This document shows, piece by piece, positions 23,131-30,090 of a stretch of 37,380 bases of DNA (positions within the stretch are counted from its first letter, which is position 1; the number at the start of each line of letters is the position of its first letter). This DNA is from an uncultured Holophagales bacterium (GTDB lineage: Bacteria > Acidobacteriota > Thermoanaerobaculia > UBA5066): positions 1 to 37,380 of the forward strand of contig CALBDV010000650.1 of NCBI GenBank assembly GCA_937927565.1. The letters are read 5' to 3'. Both the position numbers and the translations under genes were made by a program. The notes beneath the pieces are model-generated. The model did not search any database, had not been told where the DNA came from, and was given only the letters and a program-made list of their open reading frames with translations.

Positions 23131-24108
23131 GTGACGGCCCCGATGCGTCTCTACCACGACCCCCTCGTCCTCCGGCACGGGACCGGGGCGTTCCATCCCG
23201 AGGGGCCGGGGAGGATTGCCGCGGTCGTGAAAGCCCTCGAGGAGGGGGGATTCCCGATGCATCGGCCCCCTTCGCCGGAGCGGACCCGGACCTCGATCTC
23301 TCTCGTCCACGACCCCGGCTATGTCGAGCGGTTCCGCGACACGGCCGCCCTCGGGCCGGACGAGGCCGACCTCCCATTCACTCTCTTCGACTCCCCGGAC
23401 AACCCGATGTCCCGATCGACCTTCGACGTCGCCGAGCGGACCGTCGGACTCCTGATCGCGGCGGTCGACGACGTGGTGACGGGAACGGCGCGACGTGGTT
23501 TCGTCGTGACGCGACCGCCCGGACACCACGCCCGGGCTGCTGCGGCGATGGGTTTCTGCTTCTTCAACGCCGTCGCCGTGGCTGCCCGGGACGCCCAGCG
23601 ACGGCACGGTGCCGGGCGGGTGCTCGTGGCCGATTTCGACGTCCACCACGGGAACGGGACGCAGGAGACGTTCTGGGAAGACGGGAGCGTCGCGTACCTT
23701 TCCGTTCACCGCTACCCCTTCTATCCGGGGACCGGGGGCCTGGACGAAACGGGTTCCGGAAAGGGACTCGGCCTGACCGTGAACGTCCCGCTCAGCGCCG
23801 GTGCGGGAGACGAGACCTACGCCGCGGGATTCGAGTCGGCACTGGACGGCCTCCTCGGCCGTTTCCGGCCTGACCTGATCCTCGTGAGCGCCGGTTTCGA
23901 CGCCCACCACCGCGATCCGCTGGGCGGAATGGGCCTGTCCGGGGAGGGCTATGAACGGATGACGCGGGCGCTCGCCGCGGCCGCGGACACCTTCGCTTCC
24001 GGACGCCTCATTTCGGTTCTCGAGGGGGGGTACGACCCGGACGGAACCGCCGAAGGGGCGCTCGCCCACGCCAGGGTCCTGGCCGAATCCGCCGAACCCT
24101 CGCATTGA
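23131..24108 (+). CDS. Histone-deacetylase-fold (class II-like) deacetylase
   Basis: A 325-residue zinc amidohydrolase of the arginase/deacetylase superfamily. It has the charge-relay pair His132-His133 in RPPGHHA, then MGFCFFN, DFDVHHGNGT with zinc ligands Asp170 and His172, SAGFDAHHRDPLGGM with zinc ligand Asp257, and LEGGYD. Bacterial members remove acetyl groups from acetoin-utilisation enzymes, polyamines or unknown substrates, so the target is open. The start is GTG 23131, 8 bases after TATAAA; a downstream ATG (23143) is possible. The stop overlaps the -35 box of the next gene's promoter. Divergent from the nrdR-lon operon across a palindromic site. Confidence 0.92.
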   Translation: MTAPMRLYHDPLVLRHGTGAFHPEGPGRIAAVVKALEEGGFPMHRPPSPERTRTSISLVHDPGYVERFRDTAALGPDEADLPFTLFDSPDNPMSRSTFDVAERTVGLLIAAVDDVVTGTARRGFVVTRPPGHHARAAAAMGFCFFNAVAVAARDAQRRHGAGRVLVADFDVHHGNGTQETFWEDGSVAYLSVHRYPFYPGTGGLDETGSGKGLGLTVNVPLSAGAGDETYAAGFESALDGLLGRFRPDLILVSAGFDAHHRDPLGGMGLSGEGYERMTRALAAAADTFASGRLISVLEGGYDPDGTAEGALAHARVLAESAEPSH

Positions 24109-24133
24109 CAGGGCTTTGGGCCCCTCCTAGAAT
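24105..24133 (+). promoter_or_regulatory. Near-consensus housekeeping promoter TTGACA-N17-TAGAAT
   Basis: A perfect -35 TTGACA (24105-24110), a 17-base spacer and -10 TAGAAT (24128-24133) lie upstream of the repeat-protein gene. Expected start of transcription is about 24140, giving a leader of about 90 bases. The -35 overlaps the TGA of the upstream deacetylase gene. It is the best-looking sigma70-type promoter in the window. Confidence 0.85.
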
Positions 24134-24139
24134 CAGCTG

Positions 24140-24230
24140 CAAAAGATCGAACGTTCCTGGTTCCCGGACGTCTCCGCGTAGCGGCCGGAAACCGCGAGCC
24201 GAGACCTCGTGAGCCTGGGGAGGAAGACTG
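24140..24230 (+). promoter_or_regulatory. Structured leader of the repeat-protein gene
   Basis: The leader can fold as an outer stem GTCTC (24170-24174) / GAGAC (24201-24205) enclosing GCGG (24181-24184) / CCGC (24192-24195). A strong GGAGGA ribosome site (about 24219-24224) follows, 6 bases before the ATG. It matches no riboswitch core that I know. Confidence 0.3.
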
Positions 24231-25916
24231 ATGAAGCTCAACGCTCTGGTCCTTCCGGTGATGGCGGCGGTCCTCCTGACGCTTGGCGCGCCCGCGTTCG
24301 CGGAGTGCCCGACCGAAGGGTGTCCTGGACAGACCGCCGGGACGATCGAGGTCCCGGCGGAAGGAGCTCTCGTCTCGGGGTACGTCCGCGTGGCCGGATT
24401 CGCGTTGAACGGGAACCTCGTCTCGAACATCGATCTCTACATCGATGGTACGGACGAGGCGAACCGCGTCACGCCGGCCGGTGGCGCGAACATCAACACG
24501 CCCCGCCCCGACGTCATGCAGGCCTTCCCGCAGTACGCGGGGACGCCCGGCGGGGCTCCCGGCTTCGAGATGTCGTTCCGCGCGGCGAACTACTCGAACG
24601 GAACGCACAAGCTCTACGTCCGGATCACCGACGTCACGGGCTGCTGCTACTTCCTCGCCGCCCGGACCATCCGGATCGACAACTCGCGGAACCAGCCGCC
24701 GTTCGGCGTCCTCGACGTCCCGCTCCCCGACTCGTCCGTCCACGCCAGCGGGGTTCTCGCAGTCGCCGGCTGGGCGCTCGATGACCGGCGCGTGGAGCAC
24801 GTCGACGTCCTCATCGACGGTCGTCTCGAGCGCGAGGCCGTCCTCGGGGTGAACCGCCCCGACGTCGCCGCCTACTACCCGAACGTGCCCGGCGCGACGG
24901 ACTCCGGTTTCGTGATCTTCATCGACTCGACGCGCCTGACGAACGGCGTCTACACGCTCACCGTCAAGGCGACGGACGACCAGGGGCAGCAGGGCCTCCT
25001 CGGAACCCGCCGCTTCCAGGTGTTCAACAACGCACCCAGTCTCCCGCCGTTCGGGGAGGTCGAGCACCCGCTTCTCCAGGCGACGTGGTTCGGAAACTGC
25101 CTGAGCATCCCCGGCGGCCTGCCTTCCGGCGGCGAGATCCGCGATACGCGGTACATCATGTTCGTCTCCGGCTGGGCCCTCGACACGTCGATCTACGCCG
25201 AGCGCGGCGGTGTCTCGCACGTCTTCCTCGAGATGGACGGCGTCGTCCTCAAGGACAGCCGCGGCGCGTTCGGAACGCTCGGCTGCCGGCGCGAGTACTA
25301 CCTGAACAACGCTCTCGTCGACTGCTACGGCTTCTACCGTCCCGACGTGAACGTCTTCTATCCCGGCTTCCCGCAGTCCGCCAATTCCGGGTTCTTCTTC
25401 GCCGTCGACGTGGGCTACCTCCTGACCGACCTCGGTTTCAAGGAAGGGAACCACATGCTCCAGGTCAAGGCGGCCGACAAGGAGGACAACGTCAAGCTCC
25501 TCAAGGAGCTGCCGGTGAACCTCGAGTGCGCCACGCAGAACCTCGATCCGTCCCCGCTGGGCTACGTGGACGACCCGTCGAACTACGAGTTCATCGGAGG
25601 GATCTTCCCGGTCTTCGGCTGGGCGCTCGACCTGGACGGCGTGATCCGCGTCCGGGTCCTGATCGACGGCATCGCGCAGATCGACGCCGTGACGGGGCGC
25701 GACTACGCCGAGTATGGTCTTCCGAGCCCGGACGTCGCCGCGATGTACCCGAACTACCCGCAGAGGACGAACGCCCGCTGGCGCTTCTACCTCGACACGA
25801 CCAAGCTCGCGAACTCGGAGCACGACCTCCTCGTGGAGGTCATCGACGGCCGCGGCAACTACCGCTCGGCGGGAACCCGCCGCTTCATCGTCAACAACAA
25901 CACGCTCATCCGCTGA
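24231..25916 (+). CDS. Secreted protein with four RPDV/GWALD repeats
   Basis: A 561-residue secreted protein. The signal peptide is residues 1-24 (ends APAFA, followed by a Cys-containing ECPTEGCPG). The rest is four tandem Ig-like modules at about 38-150, 159-266, 275-431 and 444-556. Each has a G(W/F)ALD strand, V-x-V-x-IDG, (R/S)PDV, an aromatic-Pro pair (YP or FP), usually an NSGF-like turn, and an H-x-L-x-V strand near its end. The third module has an insertion of about 45 residues with a Cys-rich segment. No catalytic motif is seen. The gene stands alone with a near-consensus promoter, a strong ribosome site and an intrinsic terminator, so high expression is plausible. A structural or adhesive surface role is inferred. 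Confidence 0.85.
   Translation: MKLNALVLPVMAAVLLTLGAPAFAECPTEGCPGQTAGTIEVPAEGALVSGYVRVAGFALNGNLVSNIDLYIDGTDEANRVTPAGGANINTPRPDVMQAFPQYAGTPGGAPGFEMSFRAANYSNGTHKLYVRITDVTGCCYFLAARTIRIDNSRNQPPFGVLDVPLPDSSVHASGVLAVAGWALDDRRVEHVDVLIDGRLEREAVLGVNRPDVAAYYPNVPGATDSGFVIFIDSTRLTNGVYTLTVKATDDQGQQGLLGTRRFQVFNNAPSLPPFGEVEHPLLQATWFGNCLSIPGGLPSGGEIRDTRYIMFVSGWALDTSIYAERGGVSHVFLEMDGVVLKDSRGAFGTLGCRREYYLNNALVDCYGFYRPDVNVFYPGFPQSANSGFFFAVDVGYLLTDLGFKEGNHMLQVKAADKEDNVKLLKELPVNLECATQNLDPSPLGYVDDPSNYEFIGGIFPVFGWALDLDGVIRVRVLIDGIAQIDAVTGRDYAEYGLPSPDVAAMYPNYPQRTNARWRFYLDTTKLANSEHDLLVEVIDGRGNYRSAGTRRFIVNNNTLIR
24342..25898 (+). repeat. Four Ig-like repeat modules
   Basis: Module positions: 24342-24680, 24705-25028, 25053-25523 and 25560-25898. 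Anchor motifs are GFALN/GWALD at residues 56, 180, 314 and 463; RPDV (SPDV in the last copy) at 92, 209, 370 and 499; and FP/YP at 99, 216, 377 and 506. Modules 2 and 4 both end GTRRF. Spacing between anchors is nearly constant except in module 3. Confidence 0.85.
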
Positions 25917-25919
25917 AGC

Positions 25920-28466
25920 TCAGGCCTCTCCCCGAACCTTCCGGCCCCGCCGTCGTGCGGGGCCGTTTCCTTTGTCGGACCCAGGCAGGAGCAACGGGGA
26001 CGCGACCCGGGACACCGCCGGCTGCGTCACGATGGCCCTCTCGAAGAAGGCGCGGACGGAGTCTCCCGGACTGAGGCAGGCGAGCTCGCCCGGGCTGTCG
26101 TCGTACCAGTGCGAGGGCAGGAACTTCCGGTAGGGGTTCTGCAGGAACCGGCGGCAGACGAGGGCGATGACGCCGACGTCGGTCTCCGACCGGATGACCC
26201 TGCCCGCGCTCTGGACGACCCTCGTCATCCCCGGAATGACGTAGGCGTACTCGAACCCGCGGCCGTAGCGCTCCTCGAAGTAGAGCCGCATCCGTTCCTG
26301 CTCGAAGCGGACCTGCGGGAGGGCCGGGGAGACGACGACGACGCCGTGGAGCATTGCCCCGGGGTAATCGACCCCTTCGGCGAAGGGTCCGCCGGAGACG
26401 GCCAGAAGGAGGATTCGTGAGCCGTCTTCCCGGAGCGCGTCGAGAACGGAGTTCCTCTCCAGCTCGGTGGACCGGTCCGACGGACGCAGGACGCGGTGAC
26501 CCGGCAGGGGAGGCAGAAGGCTCCGCGCGTCGTCGACGAATCGATACGACGGGAAGAGGGCGAGGACGTTGCCGGGGCAGGCCTCGGCGATCTCCGCGAC
26601 GAGCCGGGCGATCTGCGGCATCGCCGCCCCCCGCCCCTTCCAGGTCGTGTCCACGTTCGGCGCGATCACGACGACGCGGTTCTCGCGCGGAAACGGGGAA
26701 GGGAGGAGAAGGACCGAGGTCCGGTCGGGGTCGAAGCCGAGGAGGTCGCGGTAGAACTCGGGCGGGCTGAGCGTCGCCGACATGCCGACGGTCGCGAAGG
26801 CGGCGTCGAACGTCTCGCCCAGGAGGCGCGAAGGGTCCTTGCAGAGGAACGCGAGGCGTGCGCCGCCGGGCCCGCGGGAGGCGATGAGGTCGAACGCCTC
26901 GCCGAGTCGGCCCGCCGGAGCGGCTCGGCGCGCCACGTCGTGAAAACCCGCGAAGAGAAAGTAGAGACCGAGGACGGGGTCGTCCGGGACGCGGTCGGCG
27001 CCGTTCCGCAGGTCGGCGAGGTGGCGGACGAGGAGAGACTCCATCGAGAGCCGGACGTCGTCGAGTCGCTCGAGGTCGAGTGGAACGAGCTCGGTCGGCG
27101 GGTTCCACGGGTCGGAGGAAGGCCCCAGGCCCGCGCACGCTTCGTGGACGAGGGCGAGAACCTCCGCTGCGGCTTCCTGAGCCGCGGCGGCGGTCTTCGG
27201 GCTCGTCGTGCCGATGACCTCGGAGAGGCGCCGCACCTCGGCTTCGGAGATCTCCGGAGACCAGATGGTCCGGCCGCGGTCGACGAGGTTGTGGACCTCG
27301 TCGACGAGAAGGAGCGCTCCGTCGAGGGAGGCCGGGTCGCGCAGGCCCGAGAGCGCGACGACGGGGTCGAATGCGTAGTTGTAGTCGCCGAGGACGACGT
27401 CCGCCCTCTCTGCCAGCTCGAGCGAAACCTCGAACGGACAGACCTCCTCGGCCCGCGACTCCTCGAAGATGAAGTCGGGCTCCAGGTGCGGGGCGACGGC
27501 GAGGAGCCGGTCGACGAGACCGGACGCCTCGAGCTTGGCGGCGTAGTCCTTCGCGTACGCGCAGTGGTCCTCGTGGCAGAGGACGATCCCGTTGGCGCAC
27601 ATCCGCTCCTTGGCCCGGAGGCGGACCGAGCGCGCCGAGGAGGAGGCGATCGCCTCCAGGGTCTTGCGGAAGATCTCCTGCTGGGTCGTCTTCGAGGTGA
27701 GGACATAGAGCTTGCGCCCTCGCCGGAGCGCCTCGACGAGCATCGGCAGGAGGGCCGCCGCGGTCTTGCCGATCCCGGTCGGGGCCTCGACGAGGAGCTG
27801 CTCCCCGGCGCGCACGGCCCGCGCCACGGCGGCCGTCATCTCGCGTTGCCCCGGGCGGAAGCGTCCGAACGGGAAGACGAGCTCGTCCGCCTCGGCCGCC
27901 TTCGCCTCGGCGAGAGCGAGCTCTCCGAAGAACTCCGCAAGAGCGGCCCGGACTCTCTCCACGAGGTCCGCCTCGACCTCGCCGGCGTCCAGCGGGACCG
28001 GTACGAGGCGCGTATCACCCGTCTCGATGTCGGCCAGGACGAGCCGTCCGCGGACCGAACGACCCTCCGTTCTCGAAACGGCGAGCAGGTACCACTGGAG
28101 CTGGCGCGCGAAGCGGTCGAGGCGTGGGGATCCGAGAAGGCGCGGCAGCTCCTCGGCGAAGTGGACCGACTTCACCTCGTCGACGACGACCGTTCCGTCC
28201 CCGTCCTCGAACCGGCCATCCAGGCGTCCCTCGAGGATCGCCGTGAAGCCGTCGACCGGAAACGTGAGGCGGACCGCCTTCTCCACGGCGTAGCCGGGAA
28301 CCGTGGCGAGCGCTTCCGAGAGGACGCGGCGGTGGACGGCCTGGCCGATCCACCGCCGTTCCATCGAGTCGCCCCGGCCGTCCCCGATGCGGCGGGAGGC
28401 GGGGGCGAGGAGGGCGCCCGGAGAGAGCGTCACTGTCCTGGCGGCGAGGTCGACCCGGATCGGCAC
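25920..28466 (-). CDS. PD-(D/E)XK nuclease fused to XPD/DinG-type Fe-S helicase
   Basis: An 848-residue protein. Residues about 40-130 look like a RecB/Cas4-type nuclease domain: AVHRRVL (His45), GRLDG (Asp83), VDEVKS (Glu97, Lys99) and QLQWY (Gln122-Tyr126), in the right order. Residues about 200-820 are a superfamily 2 XPD/DinG-like helicase with Walker A EAPTGIGKT (227-235) and DEVH box (389-392). Cys290, Cys297, Cys302 and Cys343 are placed for a 4Fe-4S cluster, and motif VI is QSAGRVIRSETDVG. It probably unwinds and trims damaged DNA in repair. The start is GTG 28466, 5 bases after TAGAAT. Its 3' end contains the terminator of the opposing gene. Confidence 0.9.
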   Translation of the reverse strand: MPIRVDLAARTVTLSPGALLAPASRRIGDGRGDSMERRWIGQAVHRRVLSEALATVPGYAVEKAVRLTFPVDGFTAILEGRLDGRFEDGDGTVVVDEVKSVHFAEELPRLLGSPRLDRFARQLQWYLLAVSRTEGRSVRGRLVLADIETGDTRLVPVPLDAGEVEADLVERVRAALAEFFGELALAEAKAAEADELVFPFGRFRPGQREMTAAVARAVRAGEQLLVEAPTGIGKTAAALLPMLVEALRRGRKLYVLTSKTTQQEIFRKTLEAIASSSARSVRLRAKERMCANGIVLCHEDHCAYAKDYAAKLEASGLVDRLLAVAPHLEPDFIFEESRAEEVCPFEVSLELAERADVVLGDYNYAFDPVVALSGLRDPASLDGALLLVDEVHNLVDRGRTIWSPEISEAEVRRLSEVIGTTSPKTAAAAQEAAAEVLALVHEACAGLGPSSDPWNPPTELVPLDLERLDDVRLSMESLLVRHLADLRNGADRVPDDPVLGLYFLFAGFHDVARRAAPAGRLGEAFDLIASRGPGGARLAFLCKDPSRLLGETFDAAFATVGMSATLSPPEFYRDLLGFDPDRTSVLLLPSPFPRENRVVVIAPNVDTTWKGRGAAMPQIARLVAEIAEACPGNVLALFPSYRFVDDARSLLPPLPGHRVLRPSDRSTELERNSVLDALREDGSRILLLAVSGGPFAEGVDYPGAMLHGVVVVSPALPQVRFEQERMRLYFEERYGRGFEYAYVIPGMTRVVQSAGRVIRSETDVGVIALVCRRFLQNPYRKFLPSHWYDDSPGELACLSPGDSVRAFFERAIVTQPAVSRVASPLLLPGSDKGNGPARRRGRKVRGEA
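25942..25975 (+). terminator. Intrinsic terminator of the repeat-protein gene
   Basis: A 9-bp perfect GC stem (CGGCCCCGC, 25942-25950, with GCGGGGCCG, 25957-25965) and a 6-base loop, followed by TTTCCTTTGT. It lies 25 bases after the stop at 25916 and inside the coding region of the opposing helicase gene. Confidence 0.8.
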
Positions 28467-28471
28467 GCTGC

Positions 28472-28477
28472 ATTCTA
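28472..28477 (-). promoter_or_regulatory. -10-like TAGAAT of the helicase gene
   Basis: TAGAAT on the minus strand ends 5 bases before the GTG at 28466. It lies only 14 bases from the divergent -10-like TACAAT, so the two promoters share their upstream DNA. Confidence 0.5.
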
Positions 28478-28491
28478 CGGACGGCGTCCCT

Positions 28492-28497
28492 TACAAT
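28492..28497 (+). promoter_or_regulatory. -10-like TACAAT of the PBP4-type gene
   Basis: TACAAT ends 8 bases before the in-frame GTG at 28506. This supports GTG 28506 as a leaderless start over the ATG at 28512. No clear -35. Confidence 0.5.
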
Positions 28498-28505
28498 CGG
28501 TCCCG

Positions 28506-30038
28506 GTGACGATGGACGGGCGTAAACGCAGTCGCGCGTGGGTCGCGACCGCCACTGTGATGGTGCTGGCGGCCATCTGCAGCCCTGTCGAGGCCGCATC
28601 GACGAAGAAGGTGGTGAACCCCGGGAAGCTGAAGGCCTCCCGGACCGCGCGGGAGATGACTCTCTCCGAACGGCTCGCCGCCGTTGCCCGCCGAGGACCG
28701 GTTCGTGATCGCTCGCAGGTCGCCGTGGCGATCGCTCCCATCGGGCAGCCGGCCATTCTCTCGACGAACGCCGACACCGAGCTGATCCTCGCTTCCACGA
28801 CGAAGCTCTTCACGACTGCGGCCGCTCTGGACCGGCTCGGCCCCGGCTATCGGTTCCGAACGGCTCTTCTCCAGGACGGTGAGCTCCTCCCTGACGGGAC
28901 GCTGGCGGGGAGACTCGTGATCCGCGGGGGCGGCGATCCGGCGATCTCCGGGCGACTCTACGAGAACGATCCGTGGGCCGTGTTTCGTCCCTGGTCCGCG
29001 GCCCTCGCGGCGCGCGGCATCCGCTCGATACGGGACGGCCTGCTCCTGGACACGTCCTTCTTCGACGACGAGAGAACGCACCCGCACTGGCCGGCCGCCC
29101 AGGAGCAGCACTGGTGGCAGGCCCCCGTCTCGGCCCTTTCGTACAACGACAACGTCGTTCTGGTCCGGGTGACGGGGGCCGTCCGTCCGGGCGGGAGGGC
29201 CAGCCTCGGGTTCTACCCGGCCCAGCCGTTCCTGATGTCGGTCGTCGGCCGGGTCTCGACGCATCGCGGACGAGGCGCAAGTGTCGGCGTCTCCAGGCGC
29301 GCGGGCAGCCCGCGGGTCGTCGCTTCGGGGGCGGTCGGCTCGCGCAGGACCTGGTCGGGCGACATCACCGTCGTCGACCCGCCCCTCTACCTCGCCTCGG
29401 CCTTCACGAGGGTCCTGCAGGAAGAAGGGATCAGCGTGGACGCTCTTCCCGAGGTCCGGACCCAGGCGGTCGCCGCCGGAAGGTCGCTTCCGGTTCTTCA
29501 CGTCCACGAGACCCCGATCCTTCCGGTCCTGTCCGTCTGCAACAAGCGATCCCAGTCGTTCTTCGCCGAGCAGACTCTGAAGACCCTCGGCGCCGAGAGG
29601 CGCGGAAGCGGCACCTGGAAGGGCGGTCTGTCCGAGGTGACCGAGTTCCTCCGGTCGCTGGGTCTCGACCCGTCTCGATACCGGATCGCCGACGGCTCGG
29701 GCCGCTCGCGCGAGAACCGATCGAGCGCCTCGGCCTACCTCGACTTTCTCCAGGCCCTCGCGACTCGGTGGAGGCATTTCCCGGAGTTCGAGCCGACCCT
29801 CGCCGTGACGGGCGACATGGCCGGTTCGCTGCGCTACCGGATGCTGGGGCCGGACACGCGAGGGAAGGTCTTCGCCAAGACCGGGAACGTCGCGGGCGTC
29901 GTGACCCTGGCCGGGTACGTGGAAGCCCGGAGCGGGCAGCGCTACGCGTTCGTCCTCCTGGCCAACGGAGGGTGTTCCGAGGGGCGAGGCCACGCCTGGC
30001 AGGATCGCATCCTCACCGAGCTGGCCCGCTGGGGCTGA
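28506..30038 (+). CDS. dacB: D-alanyl-D-alanine carboxypeptidase/endopeptidase (PBP4 type)
   Basis: A 510-residue periplasmic penicillin-binding protein of the S13/PBP4 family, which trims or cuts peptidoglycan peptide cross-links. The signal peptide spans about 1-30 (ends SPVEA). The catalytic STTK motif is at 97-100 (Ser97, Lys100) and the KTG motif at 458-460. The segment aligning with the SxN motif reads KRSQSFFAEQTLKTLG, giving Ser349-Gln-Ser351 where Asn is usual. IADGSGRSREN and the long domain-II insertion between the first two motifs support the family. GTG 28506 is favoured over ATG 28512 by the -10 spacing. A GC hairpin follows the stop. Confidence 0.9.
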   Translation: MTMDGRKRSRAWVATATVMVLAAICSPVEAASTKKVVNPGKLKASRTAREMTLSERLAAVARRGPVRDRSQVAVAIAPIGQPAILSTNADTELILASTTKLFTTAAALDRLGPGYRFRTALLQDGELLPDGTLAGRLVIRGGGDPAISGRLYENDPWAVFRPWSAALAARGIRSIRDGLLLDTSFFDDERTHPHWPAAQEQHWWQAPVSALSYNDNVVLVRVTGAVRPGGRASLGFYPAQPFLMSVVGRVSTHRGRGASVGVSRRAGSPRVVASGAVGSRRTWSGDITVVDPPLYLASAFTRVLQEEGISVDALPEVRTQAVAAGRSLPVLHVHETPILPVLSVCNKRSQSFFAEQTLKTLGAERRGSGTWKGGLSEVTEFLRSLGLDPSRYRIADGSGRSRENRSSASAYLDFLQALATRWRHFPEFEPTLAVTGDMAGSLRYRMLGPDTRGKVFAKTGNVAGVVTLAGYVEARSGQRYAFVLLANGGCSEGRGHAWQDRILTELARWG

Positions 30039-30040
30039 AG

Positions 30041-30058
30041 GGCGCCGGAGCCGGCGCC
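30041..30058 (+). terminator. GC-rich hairpin after the PBP4-type gene
   Basis: Perfect 8-bp palindrome GGCGCCGG-AG-CCGGCGCC starting 2 bases after the TGA at 30036-30038, extendable by GAA/TTC around a bulged G. There is no T-tract, so it may terminate weakly or protect the 3' end. It is 13 bases before the next gene's -10-like TATAGT. Confidence 0.4.
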
Positions 30059-30071
30059 TTCGGGCGAGGCG

Positions 30072-30077
30072 TATAGT
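30072..30077 (+). promoter_or_regulatory. -10-like TATAGT of the SpoIIE-type phosphatase gene
   Basis: TATAGT ends 13 bases before the ATG at 30091, predicting a leader of about 6 bases. No Shine-Dalgarno sequence is seen. Confidence 0.45.
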
Positions 30078-30090
30078 CGGCGGCTCGCCT

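Noticed and set aside
24134..24230. Known riboswitch (for example c-di-GMP) in the repeat-protein leader
   Set aside because: Stems are present, but none of the conserved core sequences I know for c-di-GMP, TPP, cobalamin, SAM or glycine riboswitches is visible. It is kept only as an unassigned leader structure.
25867..25882. Perfect 7-bp hairpin CGGCGGG-AA-CCCGCCG as a terminator for the helicase gene
   Set aside because: It lies in coding sequence for a conserved repeat ending (AGTRR) and has no T-tract. Codon constraints explain it well enough.
26496..28500. Very long plus-strand open frame antisense to the helicase gene
   Set aside because: It runs in frame into the true PBP4-type gene at 28506, but its translation here is Arg/Gly/Asp/Glu-rich without motifs. 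The minus strand encodes a complete helicase. Long antisense frames are expected at this GC content.
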